DNA of 12,730 bases from Spirochaetaceae bacterium (lineage in GTDB: Bacteria; Spirochaetota; Spirochaetia; Treponematales; Breznakiellaceae), in contig JAISZQ010000350.1 in NCBI GenBank assembly GCA_031269165.1, forward strand, positions 1-12,730, given 5' to 3'. The notes beneath the pieces were generated by a model. It had not been told where the DNA came from. It made no database searches and saw only the letters and a program-made list of their open reading frames with translations. The position numbers and the translations under genes are program-made. Of this stretch, positions 1 through 5,923 are shown piece after piece; positions within the stretch are counted from its first letter, which is position 1, and every line of letters starts with the position of its first letter.

Positions 1-608
1 TTTCACTTCAGACTTACAGAGCCGCCTACGCGCCCTTTACGCCCAATAATTCCGAACAACGCTCGCCCCTTACGTGTTACCGCGGCTGCTGGCACGTAAT
101 TAGCCGGGGCTTATTCACCACCTAACGTCATCACACGGTCATTACCTACCATGCTTATTCTTCAGTGGCAAAAGAATTTTACAACCTTTCGGCCTTCGTC
201 ATTCACGCGGCGTCGCTCCGTCAGACTTTCGTCCATTGCGGAATATTCTTAGCTGCTGCCTCCCGTAGGAGTTTGGGCCGTATCTCAGTCCCAATGTGGC
301 CGATCACCCTCTCAGGCCGGCTAACTATCATAGCCTTGGTGGGCCATTACCTCACCAACAAGCTAATAGTACGCGGGCTCATCAACAGGCGGCGCCGAAG
401 CGCCTTTCCTTACCAAACCAAAGTCCGGCAAAGATATTCGGTATTACCCTCTATTTCTAGAGGCTATCCCCAACCTATAGGTAGATCACCCACGCGTTAC
501 TCACCAGTCCGCCGCTCTAGGCGGTATTGCTACCGCTTGCCGCTCGACTTGCATGCTTAAGACGCGCCGCCAGCGTTCGTTCTGAGCCAGGATCAAACTC
601 TCCATGAT
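1..608 (-). rRNA. rrs: 16S ribosomal RNA, 5' part (truncated by window edge)
   Basis: Read on the minus strand, the universal 5' motif AGAGTTTGATCCTGGCTCAG lies at about 582-601, so the mature 5' end is placed about seven bases further upstream, near 608. The CTCCTACGGGAGGCAGCAG (338) block is near 255-275 and the GTGCCAGCAGCCGCGGTAA (515) block is at 76-94. The gene runs off position 1 at roughly E. coli position 620, so only about 40% of the molecule is present. The start GAACGAACGCTGGCGGCGCGTCTTAAG and the GCAGCTAAGAATATTCCGC signature are of the spirochaete type, and the segment before the 515 site resembles Treponema. No protein should be called in this stretch; reading frames here are chance. 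The exact 5' end is estimated by analogy with E. coli numbering. Confidence 0.98.
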
Positions 609-889
609 ATAATTCAGGTATTGCTACCTGACTAGTCAAGAGTTTGGTTGGCGCTCACGATTAACGCGAACGCCATCGTCCTGTTGCCGTTATTAGCGGC
701 TTTAGACGGAGGTATCATTTACATGATCCTCTTAACGCTAGCTATAACTTCCTTGCGGAAGTCTATGCTACATGATCAACAACTGACATTTGCCAGTCGT
801 TGACTTAATTTTCCATTTCCCTATGAATGTCAAAAAACGCCGTGTTTATCGCGCTTCCACGCTCACCACGCCCTTCTGTTCTGAAGGTA
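609..889 (-). other. 16S rRNA precursor leader, with hairpins
   Basis: The stretch between the predicted transcription start and mature 16S holds no gene. It contains a stem-loop at 747-762 (ACTTCC/GGAAGT, 4-nt loop) and an imperfect hairpin at about 776-803 (TCAAC-ACTG paired with CAGT-GTTGA). This fits a transcribed rRNA leader. An RNase III processing stem cannot be confirmed because the 3' flank of 16S is outside the window. A 60-codon frame at 827-1009 crosses this promoter region and is not credible. Confidence 0.6.
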
Positions 890-895
890 GAGACT

Positions 896-924
896 ATCAT
901 AACGGCACGTGAAAAAACTGTCAA
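896..924 (-). promoter_or_regulatory. rRNA operon promoter
   Basis: On the minus strand there is a perfect -35 TTGACA (919-924), a 17-nt spacer and a -10 TATGAT (896-901). Upstream of the -35 (about 925-985) is an A/T-rich tract with several A runs, the kind of sequence that acts as an UP element at strong rRNA promoters. The predicted start is near 889, giving a leader of about 280 nt before mature 16S. The A/T tract is shared with the divergent promoter at 986-1015. The hexamers and spacing are seen directly; strength is inferred. Confidence 0.85.
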
Positions 925-985
925 GTACTTTTGCCAAAAAAACGCTCTTTTTTTTGATTTTTTTCAAAAAATTTCAATTTTTCTC

Positions 986-1015
986 TTGACAGTGCTACGA
1001 CAGTCGTAGTAATAT
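986..1015 (+). promoter_or_regulatory. Promoter of the HAAS/PadR unit
   Basis: The -35 is TTGACA at 986-991 and the -10 is TAATAT at 1010-1015, with an 18-nt spacer. The predicted start is about 1022, leaving a leader of roughly 33 nt before the ribosome binding site AAGGAG (1042-1047) and the ATG at 1055. The spacer is almost entirely filled by a palindrome (see 995-1009), so a bound repressor would block RNA polymerase directly. Confidence 0.75.
995..1009. promoter_or_regulatory. Operator-like perfect palindrome between -35 and -10
   Basis: CTACGACAGTCGTAG is a perfect 7-bp inverted repeat around a single central base, placed exactly between the -35 and -10. This is the classical position of a repressor operator. 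The best local candidate to bind it is the PadR-family protein encoded at 2606-2944, which would then be autoregulatory. The half-site also loosely resembles the TACNACA half-site style of BlaI/MecI operators, so an unlinked repressor is possible. The palindrome is seen directly; the binding partner is inferred. Confidence 0.6.
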
Positions 1016-1054
1016 GATTGTCAACATATATTACCAGTTGTAAGGAGATTGAAT

Positions 1055-2011
1055 ATGACTGACACTAAGGCGTTTGTGGAGTCGCTGTTTGAGGGTTACG
1101 AGAGGTCGGAGGCGCTTCTGGAGTTGATGGAGGAGCTTGCGGGGAACCTTGACGACAAGATCGAGGGCGAGATGAAGAAGGGGATGGCGCGATCGGCGGC
1201 GTTTGACAAGGCGAAAGCGGAACTCGGCGACGTTTCGGCGCTGGCCGGGGAACTTTCGCTGAAATTGAGGCGGGACGTGATTGCCGAGCGGTATCTGGGG
1301 ATCAAGCGGTACCTCACGGCACGGAGGGTCGCCGCGTATGTGCTATTTGGCGTTCTGTTGCTGTTCGGGGTCATCACGGCGGCCATCGTGTATTTTTCGC
1401 CGGGTGATGCGGCGGGGCAGAGGTGGGAGACGGCGCAGGGGACGGGGCGTATGCCCGGCGTGTTCGGCGTGTTGCTCGTCTTTATCACGGCGGCGGCAGC
1501 GGGGTTCACGTTTCTCGGTGGGACGCAGGAGACGGCGGCCCTTTATCCGATGAAGAAAAAGCGCGCCGTGCTCTATACGGTTGCCGCCGGGGTTATCGCT
1601 TTCGGGCTGACGCTCTTTCCGCTCACGTATTTTTCGTCCGAGGCCGGTTTAATGGAAGCAATCGCGACGCTTATTCCGTTCGCGCTTCCCGGCGCGGGGA
1701 TGCTGGCGTTTCTCGTGTTGACGGAAAAGAGCCGTTTGAAGCCCTGGGCCACCGAGCGCGTTGTGGCGGAAATCCGGGCATCCCACGAGTTGTTTGGCGA
1801 TGAGAGGACGGGCATTCGTTTCGGCCTCTATTCCGGCGCGATCTGGATTTTCGCGTTGGGCGCGTTCGTTGCGCTGGGGTTCTTGATCGGGTTCCGGTAT
1901 TCGTGGCTGGCGTTTGTTTTTGCTACGGCGGTTCAGCTTGTGGTACAGGCTGCCTGCGTTGGGCAAATGAAGAATGGGAATCACGGGGAACCACAGATGA
2001 ACACGGATTGA
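1055..2011 (+). CDS. HAAS/permease-prefix-domain membrane protein (PadR partner)
   Basis: This 318-residue protein has a charged helical N-terminal domain (about residues 1-90) with the MxxxLxxxL...D...E...DxxxEMxxGMxRxxAFDKAKAELGD pattern seen in HAAS/DUF1700-type or 'permease prefix' domains. About six hydrophobic segments follow (roughly 92-114, 135-155, 171-193, 203-223, 258-280, 283-303), so it is an inner-membrane protein. Such proteins are usually encoded beside PadR repressors, as here (PadR at 2606), and are thought to be signalling or stress-response membrane proteins; substrate and activity are unknown. The ATG at 1055 is preferred over the TTG two codons earlier because AAGGAG lies 7 nt upstream of it. 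The last residues (GNHGEPQMNTD) are encoded by an intergenic-type direct repeat, suggesting the original stop was lost or moved. The family call rests on motif style and gene context. Confidence 0.75.
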   Translation: MTDTKAFVESLFEGYERSEALLELMEELAGNLDDKIEGEMKKGMARSAAFDKAKAELGDVSALAGELSLKLRRDVIAERYLGIKRYLTARRVAAYVLFGVLLLFGVITAAIVYFSPGDAAGQRWETAQGTGRMPGVFGVLLVFITAAAAGFTFLGGTQETAALYPMKKKRAVLYTVAAGVIAFGLTLFPLTYFSSEAGLMEAIATLIPFALPGAGMLAFLVLTEKSRLKPWATERVVAEIRASHELFGDERTGIRFGLYSGAIWIFALGAFVALGFLIGFRYSWLAFVFATAVQLVVQAACVGQMKNGNHGEPQMNTD

Positions 2012-2034
2012 GCGGATAAACACAGATGAAGACG
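1992..2034 (+). repeat. Short direct repeat spanning the HAAS stop codon
   Basis: Two imperfect copies of CACAGATGAACACGG lie at 1992-2006 and 2021-2034, 29 bp apart. The first copy encodes the end of the HAAS protein, including its last residues before TGA (2009-2011). The second lies just downstream and contains an ATG at 2026 that opens a spurious reading frame into the G-rich array. Confidence 0.6.
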
Positions 2035-2064
2035 ACTGAAAGTCGGGGATGCGGGGGCGTTGCT

Positions 2065-2480
2065 GGGGCTGTCCCCAGCGGGCGCGGAGATGGGGCGTTG
2101 CGGGGGCTGTCCCCAGCGGCGCAGGGGATGGGGTGCGGCGGGGGCTGTCTCCGGCGGGCGCGGGAATGGGCGGGGCGGGGGCTGTCTCCGGCGGGCGCGG
2201 GGATGGGCTGGGATGGGGGCTGTCCCCAGCGGGCGCGGGGATGGGCTGGGGCGGGGCTGTCCCCAGTGGACGCGGGGCCGGGGCGGAGCGGGTGTCCCCG
2301 GCGGGCGCGGGGATGAGACGCGGCGGGGGCTGTCCCCGGCGGATGCGGAGATGGCCCGGGACGGGGGCGGTCCTCGGCGGGACGCGGGGATGGGGTGCGG
2401 CGAGGGCTGTCCCTGGCGGCGCGGGGATGGGCCGGAACGGGGGCTGTCTCCGGCGGGCGCGGGGATGGATGCGGGGGCGT
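2065..2480 (+). repeat. G-rich tandem repeat array, about 11 units of 37-38 bp
   Basis: The units begin GGGGCTGTCCCC (variants GGGGCTGTCTCC, GGGTGTCCCC) and continue with a GCGGGCGCGGGGATGGG-like segment, then a variable end of about 8-10 bp. I count 11 units of nearly constant length, diverged from each other at several positions. The plus strand is very G-rich, with many runs of three or four G separated by short loops (for example around 2235-2260), so it fits the intramolecular G-quadruplex pattern. The unit head can also pair with itself (GGGG/CCCC). Because the array has almost no A or T, stop codons are rare and long frames stay open on both strands; these are side effects of composition, not genes. 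The array separates the HAAS and PadR genes. Confidence 0.92.
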
Positions 2481-2498
2481 TACGGGGGCGGCAAGCCC

Positions 2499-2580
2499 CT
2501 GTAGAGGGGGGTGACGGAAGACCGTGCGGAGGGAGAAACGACCGGAGCGCGGGCTGGAGGCAGGGGGGAGACTTCCCCCC
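2499..2580 (+). repeat. Mosaic repeat, partial copy A
   Basis: This segment (GTAGAGGGGG...AAGACC...CGGAGGGAG...CGACCGGAG...CTGGAG...GGGGGAGACTTCCCCC) aligns in order with 12577-12677, which has about 26 extra bases in the middle. It ends in a 7-bp perfect hairpin (GGGGGGA/TCCCCCC around a 4-nt loop) just before the PadR ribosome binding site. Related blocks occur in inverted orientation at 8930-9050. Confidence 0.75.
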
Positions 2581-2605
2581 ACCAATGTTTTTATAAGGAG
2601 AGGGT

Positions 2606-2944
2606 ATGGAGGCGCGATTATCGGCGGATTTGCTGCGCGGGCACACGGACACGATTGTGCTGGGGATTTTGTCGGCGGGCGACGCTTATGGGTTTGAGAT
2701 TTATAACGCGATTTTGGAGCGGACGGGCGGCGAATATGAGTTGAAGGAGACGACGCTCTACTCCAGTTACAAGCGGCTGGAGGGGGCGGGCTGTGTCGAG
2801 GCTTACTGGGGGGACGAAACGCAGGGGGCGCGGCGGCGGTATTACCGGATCACGGAGAAGGGGCGTGGCGTGCTGAGGCAGAATTTGCTCAATCGGCGGT
2901 TTACGGATCGGATTCTGGACACGCTGCTGCCGAGGCTGGGGTAG
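2606..2944 (+). CDS. PadR-family transcriptional regulator
   Basis: This 112-residue protein is the right size for a compact (subfamily 2) PadR regulator. It starts MEARLSADLLRGHTDTIVLG, followed by ILSAGDAYGFEIYNAI, the first helix of the winged-helix fold. The recognition region ELKETTLYSSYKRLEGAGCV and the wing/terminal helix ARRRYYRITEKGRGVL follow. These are the signature elements of PadR proteins, which act as dimeric repressors. A good ribosome binding site (AAGGAG, 2595-2600) lies 5 nt before the ATG. It shares strand with the HAAS gene and is probably its co-transcribed regulator, although PadR genes more often come first in such pairs and here 594 bp of mostly repeat DNA lies between. 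It may bind the palindrome at 995-1009. No promoter of its own is obvious. Confidence 0.9.
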   Translation: MEARLSADLLRGHTDTIVLGILSAGDAYGFEIYNAILERTGGEYELKETTLYSSYKRLEGAGCVEAYWGDETQGARRRYYRITEKGRGVLRQNLLNRRFTDRILDTLLPRLG

Positions 2945-3386
2945 AGGGGGGCGCAAAGTTACGAATTTTGCCCCCAGATTGCGTCGTAAACGGCGACGGA
3001 TTTCCATGGATTGTACGCCACAGATACAAGCGTATGGGGGTAGAACCCGCATCCATCTGCGCCGCATACGCATAATGGTACGATCTGCGTGGTTTTTGGG
3101 ATTACGGCTCGTGATAAGGGGGACGCTACGCGCAGGGGCAGCGGGTGAGCGTTTCAGGATTGGGGGGAAGCCACGGCAACTTCGTTACCGACTCCCCGTT
3201 CCGGTATTGTGGGTTTACGTTGCGTCCCACGGGGGCAGGCCCCGTGACGCCCCCGTATCTCGGCGGGATCAAGGTGTGGAGTTTCGGAAAAGCGAGCCCG
3301 CCCGAAACTCCCGAAGCAAACCCGTAGGGTTTGCGTCCGCAACACCCCCGGCACTTTGGTGTTTGGTATTATAAAGGAGAATCACA

Positions 3387-3434
3387 ATGCGTCTATCATT
3401 GAACTATAATATGAATTGTTTGTTTTTTCAATAG
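3387..3434 (+). CDS. Orphan 15-codon ORF with a strong Shine-Dalgarno
   Basis: AAGGAG at 3374-3379 sits 7 nt before ATG 3387, as good a ribosome binding site as any in the window. It opens only a 15-residue frame (MRLSLNYNMNCLFFQ) ending at TAG 3432-3434. The A/T-rich coding stretch contrasts with the G/C-rich surroundings. It may be a genuine small peptide, or the severed head of a gene whose body was deleted by recombination. A short inverted repeat (CACTTTGGT at about 3352 and ACCAAAGTG at about 3445) flanks it. No function can be assigned. Confidence 0.3.
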   Translation: MRLSLNYNMNCLFFQ

Positions 3435-3460
3435 AGCCCGGGCAACCAAAGTGTGCCTTG

Positions 3461-3479
3461 CCAAAACCTCAAGTTTTGG
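3461..3479 (-). terminator. Hairpin after the AraC-type regulator gene
   Basis: A perfect 7-bp stem (CCAAAAC/GTTTTGG) with a 5-nt loop lies 13 nt beyond the stop of the minus-strand regulator gene. There is no U run after it, so if it terminates transcription it would do so weakly or in a factor-assisted way. Confidence 0.35.
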
Positions 3480-3491
3480 AACCGCCTTGGT

Positions 3492-5639
3492 TCACTGCTT
3501 GCGGACTTCGCTGGGGGATTTGTTGAGGGTTTTCTTGAAGACGCGGGTGAAGTAGGCCTGGTCGGGGAAGCCGGCTTGAAACGCGACTTCGTGGACGCTG
3601 AGGCTTGAGTTGGCGAGGAGGGCGGCGGCGATGCAGACGCGGTAGCCGTTTAAGTATTCCCAGAGCGAGAAGCCCATTTCCTGGCGGAAGATGCGGGTGA
3701 GGTAGTCTTCGCTGGTTTTTACGGCGCGGGCGATTTTGACCCGCGACATATAACTGGCGGGACGGCTGTTGAAAAGGAGAATCGTCTCTTTAACCAGCGC
3801 GCCGGTGCGGGGTGGGAGGATCGCGCCGCCCCGGGTGACGGCTTGGGCGCGTGTGCCGAAGGTGTCAAACGCGGCAAGGCTCCGGTTGCAGAGGAGGACG
3901 CGGGGGAAGCGGCAGATCGCGGTGAAGGCGTCGCCTGACTCGACCTTTTCAGGCAGGACGAGTACCGGCGTCATCGCGGTAACCGGGTGACGGCGCACCG
4001 TTTCCAGCGCTTCGACCGCCGCCGCGTTGAGGCTCCCGATGCAGATCAGCGCGGGCTCTCCCTGCGCCACCATCCCGGCAAAGTCTTTGGGCGAGTAGAT
4101 GTAAACCGGCTCGGCGTCTCCGGCCCACGGCGGCATCCATCGGTCTTCAAACCCGATAAAGAGATGGCGGCGCGGGGCTTCCATTGACAAACCAGAAAAA
4201 CTAGACGAGCCGGACCCATCCGCCTGAACGGGGACAACCCCGATGACGGCGCTTTCCTGTAACAGTTGTTCCACGAGGAAGATGCCCTTGAGGGCCCCGC
4301 TTACACAGGAACGCAGTTCTTCCAGAATGAGGCCGTCGCAAAAGGGCGCGTTGGTGAGGATGTGGCCGAGGGAACGGTTTTCGGTGAAGAGAGGCTGTAC
4401 CATGAACGCGCCGTCCGCATACTGGCCGGACAGTTCAGGGGGAAAAAGCAACCCCGCATCAAAAAGCGCGGACGCAGACGCAAACGCGCCCGCATTTGCG
4501 CCCGCGACCCCCTGCGGCGAAAAACTGCCGACACACTCCGCTGTTTTTCCGTCCCGATACACGATGACCGCTGCCGTGAAGATACCTATCTGGGGCAGGT
4601 GCCGGGCGAGGCTCTGGATAAGCGACTGGCGGCTACGGATCCCCAGCAACTCGGTCTTCAGGGTGTTGAGAACATCCCGGCGTTTTTCCCGCTCGTACTG
4701 GGCGCGAATGTACGTGGTGATGGCCGGAAGGCGGTCGCTCATACCGGGACAGCCGCAGGATTCGCGGATGACGATCTCGCAGGGCAATGTCCGGCCTTCG
4801 TTGCCGCCCTCGCCGTTCATCAGGTCTTGCAACAGCCGCAACGATTCTCCGGCCAACTCCGCATAGGGCATACGGACGGTTGACAGCGGATAGGGCAAAA
4901 TCTCGCTCTCCGCCGAGTTGTTAAACCCCCCGGCGCGGTAATCGTCCGGCATCGTGTAGCCGCGCTCGTGCAGATACTGGATCGCGGGGACGGTCATCAT
5001 GTCGCTCGACCCGATCAGCGTGTCAAAATTCCGCCCCGGCAGAAGCCCCCGGCTCTCGACCAGTTGGGCCGCCGCCCCGTCGCCGTTCTCCCAGCCTGCG
5101 GGACTGGAAACCAGCCGCCCGTCATAGCGGAGCCCCGCCTCAAGAAGCGCGTCTCGGTAGCCGTTAAAGCGATCTTGCGCCGAAACGTGGTGTTCCGGCC
5201 CCCGCAAAAACGCGATCCGTCGCGCGCCGTGTCTGCCGATGAAATGCGCCGTGAGTTCTTTCATGCCGTTATAAGCGTCAAAGCCCATGCAGGGCCGCCC
5301 CGGCACCTTTTCCGCAATGGTGAGGTAGGGCAACGGGTCAAACGCGGCGTGAAAGGCGTTGACCCGATCGCGGGAAAGCAGGAAGCAGATCGCGCTGCTC
5401 CAGCAGACAAGGCCGTCAAGGTTGCAGGTGTTTGCCAGCGTGTAGACCGGGTTCCGCAGGTATTCAAAAGCGCTCGCAGAACGCGCCGCCCCTGCTGGAG
5501 GCGCCGCCTCCAAAACGCCGCCGGGGAAGATGAACAGCGTCTGGCCCTGAGCCGCCGCCGTCGCGACAAAACTCGACCACATATTCACGGCCGCGCCTGA
5601 GTAGATAGATGGCAAGACTAACCCAATTCGCTTTTTCAA
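3492..5639 (-). CDS. LacI-type sensor / AraC-type DNA-binding fusion regulator
   Basis: The protein is about 715 residues. Residues 1 to about 290 resemble a periplasmic-binding/LacI-type sensor fold: it opens KKRIGLVLPSIYSG and includes GMKELTAHFIGRHGARRIAFLRGP, DRFNGYRDALLEAGL, DTLIGSSDMMTVPAIQYL and a closing IVIRESCGC. A central region of about 300 residues has GAF-like or degenerate receiver-like character; I cannot assign it firmly. The last 85 residues are a two-helix-turn-helix AraC domain (SRVKIARAVKTSEDYLTRIF and the second motif LSVHEVAFQAGFPDQAYFTRVFKK). There is no secretion signal in this start, so a cytoplasmic sugar- or metabolite-sensing regulator is expected. The TTG at 5639 is chosen because GGAG lies 6 nt upstream; GTG at 5642 is the alternative. 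A longer frame to 5747 adds low-complexity A/T-rich sequence and is unlikely. No target operon lies beside it. Confidence 0.85.
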   Translation of the reverse strand: MKKRIGLVLPSIYSGAAVNMWSSFVATAAAQGQTLFIFPGGVLEAAPPAGAARSASAFEYLRNPVYTLANTCNLDGLVCWSSAICFLLSRDRVNAFHAAFDPLPYLTIAEKVPGRPCMGFDAYNGMKELTAHFIGRHGARRIAFLRGPEHHVSAQDRFNGYRDALLEAGLRYDGRLVSSPAGWENGDGAAAQLVESRGLLPGRNFDTLIGSSDMMTVPAIQYLHERGYTMPDDYRAGGFNNSAESEILPYPLSTVRMPYAELAGESLRLLQDLMNGEGGNEGRTLPCEIVIRESCGCPGMSDRLPAITTYIRAQYEREKRRDVLNTLKTELLGIRSRQSLIQSLARHLPQIGIFTAAVIVYRDGKTAECVGSFSPQGVAGANAGAFASASALFDAGLLFPPELSGQYADGAFMVQPLFTENRSLGHILTNAPFCDGLILEELRSCVSGALKGIFLVEQLLQESAVIGVVPVQADGSGSSSFSGLSMEAPRRHLFIGFEDRWMPPWAGDAEPVYIYSPKDFAGMVAQGEPALICIGSLNAAAVEALETVRRHPVTAMTPVLVLPEKVESGDAFTAICRFPRVLLCNRSLAAFDTFGTRAQAVTRGGAILPPRTGALVKETILLFNSRPASYMSRVKIARAVKTSEDYLTRIFRQEMGFSLWEYLNGYRVCIAAALLANSSLSVHEVAFQAGFPDQAYFTRVFKKTLNKSPSEVRKQ

Positions 5640-5764
5640 CACACTCTCCCCCCGCCCTTGCGGGGAATGGAAAATGATAAATTGAAAATGGAAAATGACC
5701 AGAAGGGCGCAAGCAGCCTCCATGCTCCGCGCATTTTCCCTTTTCAATTCTCCGTTTCCGTCTC

Positions 5765-5770
5765 AGTATA
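5765..5770 (-). promoter_or_regulatory. Possible -10 element for the regulator gene
   Basis: TATACT on the minus strand, about 126 nt upstream of the regulator's start, is a good -10 match. No convincing -35 is seen at the expected distance, so this is a weak call. Confidence 0.25.
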
Positions 5771-5812
5771 CACGAAAAGCCCGGCCGAGAGGAGGCCCCT
5801 TCGGGGGAATGC

Positions 5813-5873
5813 CGTCATTGCGAGGAGGCGGCAGAGTCGTCATTGCGAGCCGCAAAGCGGCGAAGCAATCCAG
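5813..5873 (-). repeat. Rearranged single copy of the CGTCATTGCGAG hairpin repeat
   Basis: This lies between guaA and the AraC-type regulator. Read on the minus strand it carries TGGATTGCTTCG, a short GCCGC/GCGGC stem and CTCGCAATGACG. The first 8 bases of the 43-nt spacer (ACTCTGCC) follow, and then a second right-arm end (CTCCTCGCAATGACG). It therefore looks like two right arms joined through a truncated spacer, a recombination product of the repeat family that forms the array at 9401-10319. Confidence 0.85.
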
Positions 5874-5923
5874 ACGGAGAAGCCCATCCCCCGTGTATCA
5901 TGTTCAATTCCCCGCGGGGGCGC

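Larger units (their letters stand above)
2945..3491. other. Intergenic region without a convincing gene
   Basis: No convincing protein gene is seen. Just after the PadR stop (about 2945-2976) lies an imperfect hairpin of G5 and C5 runs with no following T run, a weak terminator candidate. An inverted repeat GCGTATG/CATACGC lies at about 3030-3072. Frames at 3145-3327 and 2979-3374 contain fragments such as GGSHGNF and FRYCGFTLR that faintly recall a decayed C-terminal end of a formylglycine-generating-enzyme-like protein, but the match is too weak to call. A strong but orphan translation start lies at 3374-3389. Confidence 0.5.

Noticed and set aside
165..560. 131-residue ORF in the left edge
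   Set aside because: It lies wholly inside the 16S rRNA gene on the opposite strand.
1923..2652. Long Pro/Arg- or Gly-rich proteins (up to 223 residues) on either strand over the G-rich array
   Set aside because: They result from the lack of A/T, and hence of stop codons, in the tandem repeat. The unit length is not a multiple of three, no good ribosome binding site leads into them, and several frames are open equally.
3145..3327. 60-residue ORF with possible formylglycine-generating-enzyme-like remnant
   Set aside because: Only a few residues (GGSHGNF, GFTLRP) are suggestive and fragments fall in different frames. No ribosome binding site is seen and the match is too weak for a pseudogene call.
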